Source: Chryseobacterium caseinilyticum (lineage in GTDB: Bacteria; Bacteroidota; Bacteroidia; Flavobacteriales; Weeksellaceae). From it: 64,000 nucleotides of DNA. Both the position numbers and the translations under genes were made by a program. The notes below the pieces were generated by a model that was not told the DNA's origin, made no database searches, and saw nothing but the letters and a program-made list of their open reading frames with translations. How positions within the stretch are numbered: position 1 is the first letter of the stretch; every line of letters begins with the position of its first letter. Location of the stretch: the NCBI RefSeq assembly GCF_014837145.1, contig NZ_JACYFS010000001.1, positions 1,488,001-1,552,000 on the forward strand, read 5' to 3'. Of the stretch, positions 34,187 to 43,851 are shown one piece after another.

Positions 34187-35533
34187 TTACCATTTTAAAC
34201 TCTCACCATGCTGAGAACGGTCAAGACCCATTTCTTCTGATTCTTCTTTCACGCGGAGTGTAATCATCCGGTTTGTGATTTTATACAAAAGCAAAGACCC
34301 GAAAAATGTAAAGACCGAAACTAAAAGCAAAGCGATCATGTGATGGGCAAAAACGCCTATTCCACCATGCAGGAGACTTGCATTTTCGCCATGTGCAAAA
34401 ATGGCGGTGAGAATCATTCCCATAATTCCGCCAACACCGTGGCAGGCAAAAACATCGAGCGTATCATCAATTCTCTTCAAAGCTTTCCAGTTGACCATTA
34501 AATTTGAAACGATTGCTGAAATAAAACCTATGAAAATACTTTCCTGAATAGAAACAAATCCACATCCCGGCGTAATGGCTACCAAACCAACCACTGCGCC
34601 GATACAAGCCCCCAAAGCGGAAACTGGCCGACAGTTTAAGCGGTCAAAAAAAATATACGTCATCATCGCTGAAGCTGATGCGATTGTAGTAGTTCCGAAA
34701 GCCACAGCCGCCGTTGCATTAGCCGATAGAGCCGAACCTGCATTAAAACCAAACCATCCAAACCACAACATTCCTGTTCCTAAGATCACATAAGGAATAT
34801 TGGAAGGCTCATGATGAGGATTCTTACGGTTCCCCAAAACGATCGCTCCAGCAAGAGCAGCAAAACCGGCACTCATGTGAACGACTGTGCCGCCGGCAAA
34901 ATCTTTAACTCCGAAGAATTTATTTAAAAGTCCCTCCGGATGCCAAACCATGTGACACAACGGAGTATAAATTAAAAGACTGAACAGAATCATAAAAAGC
35001 AGATAGGAAATAAACCGAACTCTTTCTGCAAACGAGCCGGTAATCAAAGCCGGAGTAATCACCGCAAATTTCATCTGAAACAGCGCAAAAAGAACAAAAG
35101 GAATCGTGGAAGCCATATCCTTGTGCGGATAAAGACTTACGTTGTTGAAAAACATATACGTAAAAGGATTTCCGATGATGCCATAATGTTCACCGTCTAT
35201 CTCAAAACCGATGGAGTCACCAAATGACAGCGAAAAACCAACGACTATCCAAAGAATTGAAATTACACCCAGAGAAATAAAACTCTGCAGCATCGTGGAA
35301 ATCACATTTTTTTTACCAACCATACCGCCGTAGAAAAAGGAAAGCCCGGGTGTCATTAAAAGTACCAGACCTGCAGCAGCGAGAATCCACGCGACGTCAG
35401 AACCTACCACTGCGGATTCACCTAAAAAATCTCCGGTATTGGGAGCTGTGAAATCAGGACGCCAGAAAAGTCCTCCGACTGCAACGAGTGAAATAATAAT
35501 AAAGGAAACAATCCATTTTAAACCAACTTTCAT
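34187..35533 (-). CDS. amt: Ammonium transporter
   Basis: A 448-residue Amt/Rh channel with about eleven transmembrane helices. Visible motifs include LMTPGLSFFYGGMVGKKNV near the N-terminus, DFAGGTVVHMSAGFAALAGA with the first pore histidine, and DTLDVFACHGVGGIMG with the second. It moves ammonium into the cytoplasm when nitrogen is low. No glnK-type PII gene flanks it. A CAAAAATA box (coding strand TATTTTTG) at 35556-35563 fits a -7 promoter 23 bp before the start. Confidence 0.95.
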   Translation of the reverse strand: MKVGLKWIVSFIIISLVAVGGLFWRPDFTAPNTGDFLGESAVVGSDVAWILAAAGLVLLMTPGLSFFYGGMVGKKNVISTMLQSFISLGVISILWIVVGFSLSFGDSIGFEIDGEHYGIIGNPFTYMFFNNVSLYPHKDMASTIPFVLFALFQMKFAVITPALITGSFAERVRFISYLLFMILFSLLIYTPLCHMVWHPEGLLNKFFGVKDFAGGTVVHMSAGFAALAGAIVLGNRKNPHHEPSNIPYVILGTGMLWFGWFGFNAGSALSANATAAVAFGTTTIASASAMMTYIFFDRLNCRPVSALGACIGAVVGLVAITPGCGFVSIQESIFIGFISAIVSNLMVNWKALKRIDDTLDVFACHGVGGIMGMILTAIFAHGENASLLHGGIGVFAHHMIALLLVSVFTFFGSLLLYKITNRMITLRVKEESEEMGLDRSQHGESLKW

Positions 35534-35626
35534 ACTAATTTTAATTTTACCCCTACAAAAATATAGATAATAAAATTAAAATTATATTATTTTTAAAGAT
35601 AACCCCTAAAATTTTAGCGTAGGAAC

Positions 35627-36268
35627 TTAAGTAAATATACTTTGCAAAAGCTGAGACACATCTTTATGCCGCGTTGCAGGAAAAAGATGCGTTCCGCCTT
35701 TGATAATATAATCTGGTTTTGAATTTTTAATTGGAAAAACGATATCTCTGTCACCTAAAATCTGAACAACATTGCTCTCGTGCTCAAATTTCCACTCTGT
35801 GATGCGCTGCATAGACCATTTAAGATAGTAGGGATCTGTAAATCTGAAATACTGTAGAACTTTCGGATTTTTAGGATCAAAGAACTTCCTGAAAACAGCA
35901 TACGTTTCGAGAGTTTTCATATTAAAAAAACCTACAGGAAGATACTTCGGAATTCTGGTCAGCTGTCCTATTTTTATCAGCCTCGATTTTTCTTTATCTG
36001 ATTTGATACTTCCAAGAATTACTGTTTTTACAGCCGACTTGAGTCTGTTGATTTCCTGTACCATAATTCCGCCGAAAGAATATCCCAGAAGATAAAACGG
36101 TTCGGTATCATCTACTTTTTCGGCCATCCGTTTTACATATTCACCAAAATCTTCATCCTGCTCAGGAACCAGCCAGTCAATAAAAACAACTTTATGCTGT
36201 GCAGGAAAAACCAGTTTCTCCAACACTTTATAATCTGCTCCGAGACCACTTACAACATAGATTTTCAT
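35627..36268 (-). CDS. Alpha/beta hydrolase
   Basis: A 213-residue small alpha/beta hydrolase fold protein. It begins KIYVVSGLGADYKVLEKLVF, has the nucleophile elbow LLGYSFGGIMVQEI (GYSFG, about 64-68) and a late Asp in ILGDRDIVFPI, with a C-terminal histidine in IKGGTHLFPATRHKD. The triad therefore looks complete. The substrate is unknown. It is between the ammonium transporter and the YceI genes. Confidence 0.85.
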   Translation of the reverse strand: MKIYVVSGLGADYKVLEKLVFPAQHKVVFIDWLVPEQDEDFGEYVKRMAEKVDDTEPFYLLGYSFGGIMVQEINRLKSAVKTVILGSIKSDKEKSRLIKIGQLTRIPKYLPVGFFNMKTLETYAVFRKFFDPKNPKVLQYFRFTDPYYLKWSMQRITEWKFEHESNVVQILGDRDIVFPIKNSKPDYIIKGGTHLFPATRHKDVSQLLQSIFT

Positions 36269-36298
36269 ACGTGGATTGTATTTACCGGCTAAAATAAA

Positions 36299-36329
36299 AA
36301 AAGGACGGCTTAATCTAAGCTGTCCTTTT
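36299..36329. terminator. Terminator downstream of first YceI gene
   Basis: Stem AAAAGGACGGCTTA with TAAGCTGTCCTTTT, one G-T pair, three-base loop, then T. Confidence 0.8.
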
Positions 36330-36352
36330 TAATTTATAAGAATTTTAACCTT

Positions 36353-36964
36353 TTATCTTGGTCTTTCATTGTCTACTTTCACTGTGGAAAGCTTAAACTG
36401 AATTTCCATCTCATCCCTGATAAAATGATCTTTCAGAGAAGTCTGATAGAAAATTTTAAAATCTTTTCTGTTCAAAGCAAATTTTGAAGATTCAATTTCT
36501 ACCGTAAACTGAGTAACGTGCGCATTTGCCGGGAAAGATATCGTTTTTCTGATTCCTTTAATCGTAATATCACCAACAATGGTAGAATTAAACTCTGCAT
36601 TAGCAAGAGGAATAATTTTCTTCAAATGAAATTTCGCTGTCGGGAATTTTTTCACTTCAAAAAAGTTGGTTCCTTTAAGCTCATTTGTCAGTTTCACCTG
36701 ATCCGGACCCGAAAGATCTGCCACTACGAGGCTTCTCATATCGATAACAAACTCACCGTCTACCAAAACTGTTTTATCGAAATTAAATTTTCCACTTTTC
36801 AGCTTCAGACTTCCAAAATGAGTTGTAGGTGCAGTTTTCACTACTTTGCTTCCCCACCATAAGATCTCAGAAGTGACAACTTTAGAAATTTTATCTCCTT
36901 TTTTCTGAGCAAAAACAAACGACATGCTGGCACACATCATAGCAAACAATAATAATCTTTTCAT
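36353..36964 (-). CDS. YceI family protein (longer paralogue)
   Basis: A 203-residue secreted lipocalin-like protein. Signal peptide KRLLLFAMMCASMSFVFAQ, then the YceI fold: WWGSKVVKTAPTTHFGSLKL, VDGEFVIDMRSLVVADLSG, VGDITIKGIRKTISFPA. Family members bind polyprenoid lipids in the periplasm. It is a tandem paralogue of the gene at 37044-37610, with an 80-bp gap, and the two share the order of these motifs. The longer C-terminus ends STVKVDNERPR. Confidence 0.88.
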   Translation of the reverse strand: MKRLLLFAMMCASMSFVFAQKKGDKISKVVTSEILWWGSKVVKTAPTTHFGSLKLKSGKFNFDKTVLVDGEFVIDMRSLVVADLSGPDQVKLTNELKGTNFFEVKKFPTAKFHLKKIIPLANAEFNSTIVGDITIKGIRKTISFPANAHVTQFTVEIESSKFALNRKDFKIFYQTSLKDHFIRDEMEIQFKLSTVKVDNERPR

Positions 36965-37043
36965 TCTTTTTTATTTACAATTCAACAAAAATAAAAAAAA
37001 GCACAGAACTTCTGCACTTTTCTCAATATTTTTTTAGATTAAA

Positions 37044-37610
37044 TTACTTCGCACTTACTTTTACTGTCATATCAATTTCGTCATTGATAACAGAGTCTTT
37101 CATACCTGACTGATAAACGACATCAAATTTCTGTCTGTCGAAAGAAAATTTGTTTGATTCAATCGTAACTACACCATTTGCACTGGTAATTTTTGCAGGG
37201 AAAGAAATTGCGTTCGTTTTTCCTTTAACCGTAAGATTTCCGCCAACTACAGAAGGGTAAGCTGCGTCATTATTTTTCTTTACAGAAGTGATTTTAAAGC
37301 TTGCAGTTGGAAATTTTTCAACCTCAAAGAAGTCGCCGTTCTTTAAATGTCCGTTCAGTTTAGTCTGTCCTTCACCTGAAAGATCAGTTGCGTTGATGGA
37401 TGTCATATCCAAAATGAAATTTCCTCCCACTACCTGATTTCCTTTCATCACGATGTCTCCTGATTTTACTTTAACTGTTCCGTCGTGCGAACTTGATTTA
37501 GATTTTACAACTTTATAACCCCACCAGTGAACATCTGAAGATACCACTTTTTTAGACTGTCCGAAAGCAAGACCGCTTGCCAAAACAGCAAGGAAGAATA
37601 TTTTTTTCAT
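37044..37610 (-). CDS. YceI family protein
   Basis: A 188-residue secreted lipocalin-like protein with signal peptide KKIFFLAVLASGLAFGQ and the YceI pattern VHWWGYKVVKSKSSSHDGTV, GNFILDMTSINATDLSG, VVGGNLTVKGKTNAISFPA. It is a tandem paralogue of the gene downstream. The two mature proteins align along their length, so a local duplication is likely. Start ATG at 37610. Confidence 0.9.
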   Translation of the reverse strand: MKKIFFLAVLASGLAFGQSKKVVSSDVHWWGYKVVKSKSSSHDGTVKVKSGDIVMKGNQVVGGNFILDMTSINATDLSGEGQTKLNGHLKNGDFFEVEKFPTASFKITSVKKNNDAAYPSVVGGNLTVKGKTNAISFPAKITSANGVVTIESNKFSFDRQKFDVVYQSGMKDSVINDEIDMTVKVSAK

Positions 37611-37722
37611 GTTTAAATTTTAATAATTATTTTAATGCTGCAAATGTAAACAAGAGGTTTGACTTTCAGACTTACCATACGGTAAGTTATTGCAGATTTT
37701 TAATATGAATATTATCATAAAA

Positions 37723-37747
37723 AAACTCCGGCGCGATGCCGGAGTTT
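37723..37747. terminator. Terminator downstream of glk
   Basis: Stem AAACTCCGGC with GCCGGAGTTT, loop GCGAT, A run at left. Confidence 0.85.
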
Positions 37748-37752
37748 ATATT

Positions 37753-38802
37753 TTAATCCTGATGATAAGCGGTGTAAAGCGCGACACCATTGATACTCGT
37801 ACTGTTTGACTTTACGAGATAAATCGGGATATTCCTAAGCATGGCTTCCATTTTATCACTGATTTTAAATTTCTCGTAGAACTTGTCTTTATCAATATAG
37901 TTGCTGATCACCTGAGGAATATCTCCTGCGATTATTAAACCTCCGGTAGCTTTTAATTTTAATGTTAAACTGTTTGATTCTCTTGCCAAAAATTCAAGGA
38001 AAGTATCCAGAGCGATCTTGCAGATCATTATATCTTCTTCTGTTGCAGCTTTGTAAAGCACTTCAACGAAGTCGCCTTCATTTAACCTTTCGGAAAGTCC
38101 TTCCGGCTCCGGATGTCTTTTTACGTCTCTCAAAAATCTGTAGATATTGAACAGACCCGCTTTAGACAAAACGTTTTCCCAACTAACGATTCCGTAAAGA
38201 TTATTTAAAAACTGATAAAACTCCACTTCAATTGTTGTACGCGGAGAGAATTCTGAGTGACCTCCTTCTGTTGCGAAAGGTCTTAAATACTTTCCGTCGA
38301 AGAAATAACCAGCCTCACCCAATCCGTTTCCAGGAGCGATAACGGCTACGTTTCCATTTTCTAGATGACCGCCTGAACGGATATCTTCAAGCTCAGAATC
38401 TTCTAAAAGACCAATGCCGTATGCAGCTGCTTCCTGATCATTAAGCATACACACTTCCTTAAATCCGAATTCGTTTTTAAATTCTTCCACATCAAGACTC
38501 CAGCCTAATCTTTCGGGATTACTTTTCCCGTTCAGTACAGGTCCCGGCACAGAGATTCCGAAACGGTCTATCTCTGTCAATGAATTTTCTGAAAAAAAAT
38601 CCTGTACAATCGCATTGAGTGCAGGATAGTCTTTTGTAATGTATTTTTTCTGAATTTTAATATCCAGGCCTTCATGTCCCGAAACGTAGTAAGCAAGTAC
38701 CGTTTCATCCTCACGAAGATTGGCTCCCAATATAGTCAAATTCTCATTTCTGGTATTTTTTACTCCCGGCAAATAGAGGGGAAATTTCGGATTTAAATTC
38801 AT
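37753..38802 (-). CDS. glk: Glucokinase
   Basis: Cytoplasmic glucose phosphorylation. About 349 residues from the ATG at 38802, in the Glk family and not ROK. Motifs: RFGISVPGPVLNGKSNPE, APGNGLGEAGYFFDG, the substrate loop TEGGHSEFSP, and LKATGGLIIAGDIPQ for nucleotide binding. The 23-residue extension upstream (KRFSFILLEIPKQLLYLLKF) has no family counterpart. It is divided from the neighbours by a terminator and a short spacer. Confidence 0.88.
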   Translation of the reverse strand: MNLNPKFPLYLPGVKNTRNENLTILGANLREDETVLAYYVSGHEGLDIKIQKKYITKDYPALNAIVQDFFSENSLTEIDRFGISVPGPVLNGKSNPERLGWSLDVEEFKNEFGFKEVCMLNDQEAAAYGIGLLEDSELEDIRSGGHLENGNVAVIAPGNGLGEAGYFFDGKYLRPFATEGGHSEFSPRTTIEVEFYQFLNNLYGIVSWENVLSKAGLFNIYRFLRDVKRHPEPEGLSERLNEGDFVEVLYKAATEEDIMICKIALDTFLEFLARESNSLTLKLKATGGLIIAGDIPQVISNYIDKDKFYEKFKISDKMEAMLRNIPIYLVKSNSTSINGVALYTAYHQD

Positions 38803-38914
38803 AATCACAAATTTTAGTAAATATAATAATTGTTTTGGTATTTCTAAAAGGATAAAAGAAAACCTTTTCAAAAATAAGAAAAGGCTTGTCTTTTAAATAG
38901 TTATTATCTGTAAA

Positions 38915-39478
38915 TTAGTTTCCCAGTGGTATGTTGTAAGAAAATCCTGCTCCGATGCTTCCTACATTATAATCCTGTCCTGCAACATTTCCGTCGTTTC
39001 CGGTGAATACTTTCTGATATTGAAGGAAGAAATTCCAGTCTCTGTTGTGGTACCCGATTTCAGGTTTTAAATAGAAACCTCCGTCTGGCCTTACTGCCAA
39101 AGAATTGGTTGCAACATTATCATCACCTACCAAAAATCCGTAACCAAGGTCGGCTCCGAAGTAGAAACCAGTCTGTTTAGGATAAATTCTGATCAGTGCA
39201 GCCACTGGTACTACTCCAACATCGTTATTATTGTATCCGTTATTTTCTTTTCCGAAATAATGTGTATATCCAGTTGCGATACCCAGACCAAATCCAGGTG
39301 TAATTAAATTCTGGTAAGCAACATCTACTCCAACAGCCATAGAAGTATTGTCCTGTGGAACAGCAACACCTACAGTAGCTCCCACTTTAATCATGTTATT
39401 CATTGCCTTATCCTGTGCAGATACCAATCCGGCAGTCAGTACAGTTGCAGCGATCAGTGTTTGTTTCAACGTTTTCAT
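38915..39478 (-). CDS. Outer-membrane beta-barrel protein, 187 residues
   Basis: Signal peptide (LKQTLIAATVLTAGLVSAQ), then beta strands with Gly and aromatic residues: VGVAVPQDNTSMAVGVDVAYQ, FYFGADLGYGFLVG, GGFYLKPEIGYHNRD, and the last strand GAGFSYNIPLGN. It is likely a small outer-membrane barrel of the OmpW or porin-like type. Function unknown. It is separated from the next gene by a 250-bp spacer with no other content seen. Confidence 0.7.
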   Translation of the reverse strand: MKTLKQTLIAATVLTAGLVSAQDKAMNNMIKVGATVGVAVPQDNTSMAVGVDVAYQNLITPGFGLGIATGYTHYFGKENNGYNNNDVGVVPVAALIRIYPKQTGFYFGADLGYGFLVGDDNVATNSLAVRPDGGFYLKPEIGYHNRDWNFFLQYQKVFTGNDGNVAGQDYNVGSIGAGFSYNIPLGN

Positions 39479-39732
39479 AATAATGAATTTTTAAATTTTA
39501 CTGGTGGTAAACTGTAAAAACTGTGCCAAAGAGAATTTTTGAATGTGAGAAGGTCTGTTTAAGGCTGAAAAACCGATGAATATCAATTGTTTAAAAAATT
39601 AAAATTTCTTTGCTATCTCCTGATGAAATGTTGAATCTAAAATATTAAAATAAAAACTTTAACCTTCCCTAACACATTGATGGTACAAATTTTTCTGCTT
39701 AAATACAGTCTCTTTTAAATCCTGAAATACTT

Positions 39733-41109
39733 ATGAGTGATTTAAATTTCATAAATAATAAACATCTTCTGTGGCGGGCAGGCTTCGGCATCGGAATTTC
39801 TCAGGTTGCCGAAATACGGAAACTAAGACGTAAAGATTTACTCAAGGAGCTTTTCACTGAAGATTATTCTGAGACTATTGAATACACCACAGCAGATATT
39901 GAGCCCGTGGATTACGAAGCTTCAAAAGCAACCGCCGAAATGAGACATCAGATTCAGAAGGTTAATCAGAAGCAAAATCAGGAACTCAATTTGAATTTTC
40001 TTCAAAAAATGGTCAGTTCAAAGGCGCAGCTGCAGGAGAAAATGGCGTTTTTCTGGCATGGGCATTTCGCAACGAGAATCAACAATCCAAAATTTAATAA
40101 ACATCAGCTGAACATTATCAGAAAAAATGCATTGGGTAATTTTAAAGATCTGCTTTTTGAAGTGAGCAAATCTCCGGCAATGCTGAACTTTCTGAACAAT
40201 CAGCAAAACAAAAAAGGCCATCCCAACGAAAATTTCGCCCGCGAAGTCATGGAACTTTTCACGATGGGAATTGGAAATTACACCGAAACCGACATCCGTG
40301 AGGCCGCACGAGCATTTACCGGCTGGGGTTACGATAAACCTGGAAATTTTGTGGAAAGACCAAAACAGCATGACGACGGTACAAAAACTTTCCTCGGGAA
40401 AACGGGAAATTTTACCGGAGACGACGTTTTAAATATTATTTTAGAACAGAAAGCCTCAGCCAGATTTATCACCACCAAAATCTATAAATTTTTTGTGAAT
40501 GAAAAAGCAGATCAGGATATCATTACCGGTCTGAGCGAAAATTTTTATCAGTCCGGGTACGATATTAAAAAGCTGATGACTGAGATTTTCAGCAGCGACT
40601 GGTTTTATGACCAAAAAAATATCGGCAACAGAATAAAATCTCCCACCGAACTGATGGTTGGAATGATGAGAATACTTCCGATGACCATTCAGAATCCTGA
40701 AAATCTTGTGGTTTATCAAAAACTTTTGGGGCAAACGCTTTTATCACCACCAAATGTTTCAGGCTGGCCAAGCGGAAAATCATGGATTGACAGTTCTACC
40801 CTGATGCTGAGACTGCAGATCCCACAAATATGGTCCGGACTGAGGCCATTGGACTTGTCACCCAAAGAAGATGACGATGTAGAAATGGGTATGAAATCAC
40901 GGGAAGCCTTAAAGAAATCCTTCAAAACCCCCAATATCACCATTGATTGGGAAAAAGTTGAAAAAGTTTTCAGTAAAAAAGACTGTGAAGATTTTTTACT
41001 TTCAAAACCGGATCGGATGAATATGAATGCTGTACAGAATTTTTCAGACAAAAGCATTAAAATAAATATCATCAACCTCATGTCAACTCCGGAATATCAA
41101 TTAATGTAG
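39733..41109 (+). CDS. DUF1800 family protein
   Basis: A 458-residue cytoplasmic or surface protein of the DUF1800 family, normally paired with a DUF1501 protein. Motifs: NNKHLLWRAGFGIGISQVAE at the N-terminus, FWHGHFATRINNPKFN, REVMELFTMGIGNYTETDI and EAARAFTGWGY. These are the conserved core of the family. No catalytic activity has been established with confidence. The DUF1501 gene begins 108 bp downstream, with a hexamer repeat array between them. Confidence 0.87.
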   Translation: MSDLNFINNKHLLWRAGFGIGISQVAEIRKLRRKDLLKELFTEDYSETIEYTTADIEPVDYEASKATAEMRHQIQKVNQKQNQELNLNFLQKMVSSKAQLQEKMAFFWHGHFATRINNPKFNKHQLNIIRKNALGNFKDLLFEVSKSPAMLNFLNNQQNKKGHPNENFAREVMELFTMGIGNYTETDIREAARAFTGWGYDKPGNFVERPKQHDDGTKTFLGKTGNFTGDDVLNIILEQKASARFITTKIYKFFVNEKADQDIITGLSENFYQSGYDIKKLMTEIFSSDWFYDQKNIGNRIKSPTELMVGMMRILPMTIQNPENLVVYQKLLGQTLLSPPNVSGWPSGKSWIDSSTLMLRLQIPQIWSGLRPLDLSPKEDDDVEMGMKSREALKKSFKTPNITIDWEKVEKVFSKKDCEDFLLSKPDRMNMNAVQNFSDKSIKINIINLMSTPEYQLM

Positions 41110-41160
41110 GGTGTTGGATGATGGATATTAGATGTTGGATGACGGATGAAAGAAAAAATC

Positions 41161-41204
41161 TCCACCTCAACCTTAACCTTAGCCTTAGCCTTAGCCTTAA
41201 CCTA
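41161..41204. repeat. C-rich hexamer repeat, copy 2
   Basis: Seven units of the form CCTTAA, CCTTAG, CCTCAA between DUF1800 and DUF1501. It is the complement of the arrays at 34082-34129 and 44877-44914. It lies in the upstream extension of the DUF1501 frame, where it would encode a Leu/Asn run. Confidence 0.75.
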
Positions 41205-41216
41205 AATAAAAAAGTC

Positions 41217-42404
41217 ATGATCATAAAAAGAAGAGAGTTTTTAAAGATAAGTTCATTGGCAGCCGCTTCGCTGCTGATGCCGAGTTTTCTGAAATCGATG
41301 ACTCTGGATCATGCTTTGAATCCGGGTCAGAAAATACTCATCGTACTTCAGTTTACAGGCGGAAATGATGGTTTAAATACGGTAATTCCTACAAGAAACG
41401 ATATCTATTTTAAAGAAAGAGGTGACATTTCCATTAAAGATTCCCTGGCTTTAAATGAGGAAACTGGAATCAATCCGGCGCTTTCTTATTTCAAAGAACT
41501 TCATGACAACGGTGAACTTTCAGTGTTAAACAATGTCGGTTATCCAGATCCCAACAAATCGCATTTCAGAAGCATGGACATCTGGCATTCTGCAAGTAAA
41601 AGCGATGAATTTCTGGAAACCGGCTGGCTCGGCAGATTTCTGGATGAGGAATGTTACAGTTGCGATCACCCCACTCAGGCTCTGGAAGTGGATCACATGC
41701 TTAGTTTAGCCCTGAAAGGCGACAACAACAAGGCTTTTGCCTTCAAAGATCCAAAAAGATTATACCAGACGAGTCAGGAAAAATATTTTAAATCACTGTA
41801 CGACGACCATCATCACGATGATGAAACAGTTTCGTATTTATACCAGACTTTGGGCTCGACCATCAACAATGCAGAATATATTTTTGAGAAAAGTAAAGCT
41901 AAAAAGACTGACCAGACCTACCCCAATTCTCAGCTGGGAAAAGACTTCCGAACGGTAGCTTCTTTGATTAAATCTGACATCAATACTCAGGTGTATTACC
42001 TGTCAATAGGCAGTTTCGATACGCATGTGAATCAAAATGAAAGACAGCAGAAACTTTTCGGTGAAATTAACGAAGCCGTAAAATCTTTCGTTGCCGATAT
42101 GAAAGCCAACGGAAAATTCAATGATATTTTACTGATAACTTTTTCAGAATTTGGACGCAGAGTTTCCCAGAATGCAAGTAAAGGCACCGATCACGGAACT
42201 GCAAATCAGATGTTTTTTATCAGCGGAGGATTAAAAAAGAAAGGAATTTTAAATCCGCTACCCGACCTTCAGAATCTGAACGAAGGCGATTTAATTTACA
42301 CAGAAGATTTCAGAAAAGTTTACGCGACTGTTTTAAAAAACTGGCTGCAGGCAGATTCCTCAAAAGTTCTGGGCTGGAAAAATGGTGTTTATGACTTTAT
42401 TTAA
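41217..42404 (+). CDS. DUF1501 family protein
   Basis: A 395-residue protein with a twin-arginine-like N-terminus: KRREFLKISSLAAASLLMPS. The body has IVLQFTGGNDGLNTVIPTRN, FDTHVNQNERQ, LLITFSEFGRRVSQN and KGTDHGTANQMFFI, which are the alkaline-phosphatase-like metal positions of DUF1501. It is probably exported by the Tat system. It forms a pair with the DUF1800 gene. The ATG at 41217 is chosen because it gives a normal Tat signal; the longer frame runs through the hexamer repeat. Confidence 0.87.
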   Translation: MIIKRREFLKISSLAAASLLMPSFLKSMTLDHALNPGQKILIVLQFTGGNDGLNTVIPTRNDIYFKERGDISIKDSLALNEETGINPALSYFKELHDNGELSVLNNVGYPDPNKSHFRSMDIWHSASKSDEFLETGWLGRFLDEECYSCDHPTQALEVDHMLSLALKGDNNKAFAFKDPKRLYQTSQEKYFKSLYDDHHHDDETVSYLYQTLGSTINNAEYIFEKSKAKKTDQTYPNSQLGKDFRTVASLIKSDINTQVYYLSIGSFDTHVNQNERQQKLFGEINEAVKSFVADMKANGKFNDILLITFSEFGRRVSQNASKGTDHGTANQMFFISGGLKKKGILNPLPDLQNLNEGDLIYTEDFRKVYATVLKNWLQADSSKVLGWKNGVYDFI

Positions 42405-42413
42405 AATGAAAAA

Positions 42414-42432
42414 AGACTGCGAAATGCAGTCT
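42414..42432. terminator. Bidirectional terminator
   Basis: Stem AGACTGC with GCAGTCT, loop GAAAT, between DUF1501 and the small minus-strand gene. Confidence 0.7.
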
Positions 42433-42440
42433 CTTAATTT

Positions 42441-42587
42441 TTAACTGTGCCCAATCGGCTCCGGTGTTTGCGGTCTTGGCTTAGAAGCAGTTTTCTGATC
42501 TATTTTCTCCGACACTTTTTTAATGATAAATTCTATTACAATCGGTACCACAAGGGCAAGAGCGGCTTTTAAGATTCTTGATTTCAT
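42441..42587 (-). CDS. Small hypothetical protein, 48 residues
   Basis: An open frame beginning MKSRILKAALALVVPIVIEF and ending RPQTPEPIGHS. It has an N-terminal amphipathic or hydrophobic helix, then a lysine-rich helix and a proline-rich tail, as in small membrane-associated proteins. It has its own terminator and an A-rich region upstream. No homologue name is known to me. Confidence 0.6.
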   Translation of the reverse strand: MKSRILKAALALVVPIVIEFIIKKVSEKIDQKTASKPRPQTPEPIGHS

Positions 42588-42704
42588 ATTGTTTGATTTT
42601 CTTTAGCATTACAATTTCTTTGCCACTATTCTTCTTACCGATGCAAATTTCATGAATGCTGTTTACAATTTTCAATAGCTTATCTTTGCAGCAAATATCT
42701 ATCT

Positions 42705-43847
42705 ATGTCATTCGAATCTCTGGGATTATCACACAACATCATTAAATCTGTAAACAAACTGGGTTACCTGAAGCCGTTTCCAATTCAGGAGCAGGCTGTA
42801 CCGGTCATTTTGCAGGGAAAAGATTTAATGGGAATTGCCCAGACCGGTTCAGGAAAAACCGCATGTTTTGTAATGCCTGTATTGGAAAAATTACAGAATG
42901 AAGACGTAAAAAAAGACAGAAATATTCAGGTTTTAATATTGGTTCCGACGCGTGAACTCGCCATTCAGATTGATGAAGTGTTCAGGGCATTTACAGAAAA
43001 TCTGAAGCGTGAAGTCCGCACCATGGCGGTTTACGGCGGTGTTTCCATCAATCCGCAAATGAAAGGAATGTTTGGAGTGGAAGTTCTTATCGCAACGCCG
43101 GGACGTTTGCTGGATTTAATTGATCACAATGCACTGAGCATTTCCAGTATTAAACATTTAATCATCGACGAGGCCGATAAAATGTTTCAGCTTGGCTTTG
43201 GTGAGGAGATGAATAAACTTTTCGCCTTGATGCCTGTTGCAAAACAAACCACTTTGTTTTCAGCGACTTTAAATGATAAAGTTGAAGAAATGAAGAAGCG
43301 GTTATCTGCCAATCCGGTATTGATAGAAATTAAAAAAGAGGAAGTTGAAATTGAAAACATCGAGCAGCTCGCTTATCATGTTGCTCCCGAAAACAAAGGT
43401 CCATTCCTCCGTTACTTGATTAAAGAGAAAAAGGTTGAGAAAGCTCTGATTTTCGTTTCTTCCACAAGATCTGCCGACAATCTGGTTGAGAAACTGAAGA
43501 AAAATAAAATAAAAGCCGTTGCTATCCACAGTCAGAAATCTCAGGGTGCCAGACGGAATAATCTTGAGGAATTTAAAGTGAACGGAGCTCAGATTCTTGT
43601 GGCCACAGACCTAATCGGACGTGGAATTCACATCGAATCACTTCCCTGCGTCATCAATTACGAATTGCCAAGATCACCTCTGGATTACATTCACCGCATC
43701 GGAAGAACAGGTCGTGCCGGTGAAAAAGGAACAGCCATTAACATTCTTACAGATGATGAACTGCAGCATTTCAGAGTGATTCAGAAAAAAATGGGCAAAA
43801 AAGTAACGTTACAGAGAACAGAAGGCATCGACCTGCACGGATATTAA
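42705..43847 (+). CDS. DEAD-box RNA helicase
   Basis: A 380-residue RNA helicase core with all motifs: Q motif (KPFPIQEQAV), Walker A AQTGSGKT, PTRELA, TPGRLLDL, DEAD in IIDEADKMF, SAT, and HRIGRTGRAG. It lacks the basic C-terminal tail of RhlE or CsdA, so it is a short form. A role in ribosome assembly or mRNA decay is likely, but the substrate is unknown. Its stop is 4 bp from the convergent WYL regulator. Confidence 0.92.
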   Translation: MSFESLGLSHNIIKSVNKLGYLKPFPIQEQAVPVILQGKDLMGIAQTGSGKTACFVMPVLEKLQNEDVKKDRNIQVLILVPTRELAIQIDEVFRAFTENLKREVRTMAVYGGVSINPQMKGMFGVEVLIATPGRLLDLIDHNALSISSIKHLIIDEADKMFQLGFGEEMNKLFALMPVAKQTTLFSATLNDKVEEMKKRLSANPVLIEIKKEEVEIENIEQLAYHVAPENKGPFLRYLIKEKKVEKALIFVSSTRSADNLVEKLKKNKIKAVAIHSQKSQGARRNNLEEFKVNGAQILVATDLIGRGIHIESLPCVINYELPRSPLDYIHRIGRTGRAGEKGTAINILTDDELQHFRVIQKKMGKKVTLQRTEGIDLHGY

Positions 43848-43851
43848 AAAA

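Noticed and set aside
41118..41216. Upstream extension of DUF1501
   Set aside because: It runs through the hexamer repeat, giving a Leu/Asn string before a normal twin-arginine signal.
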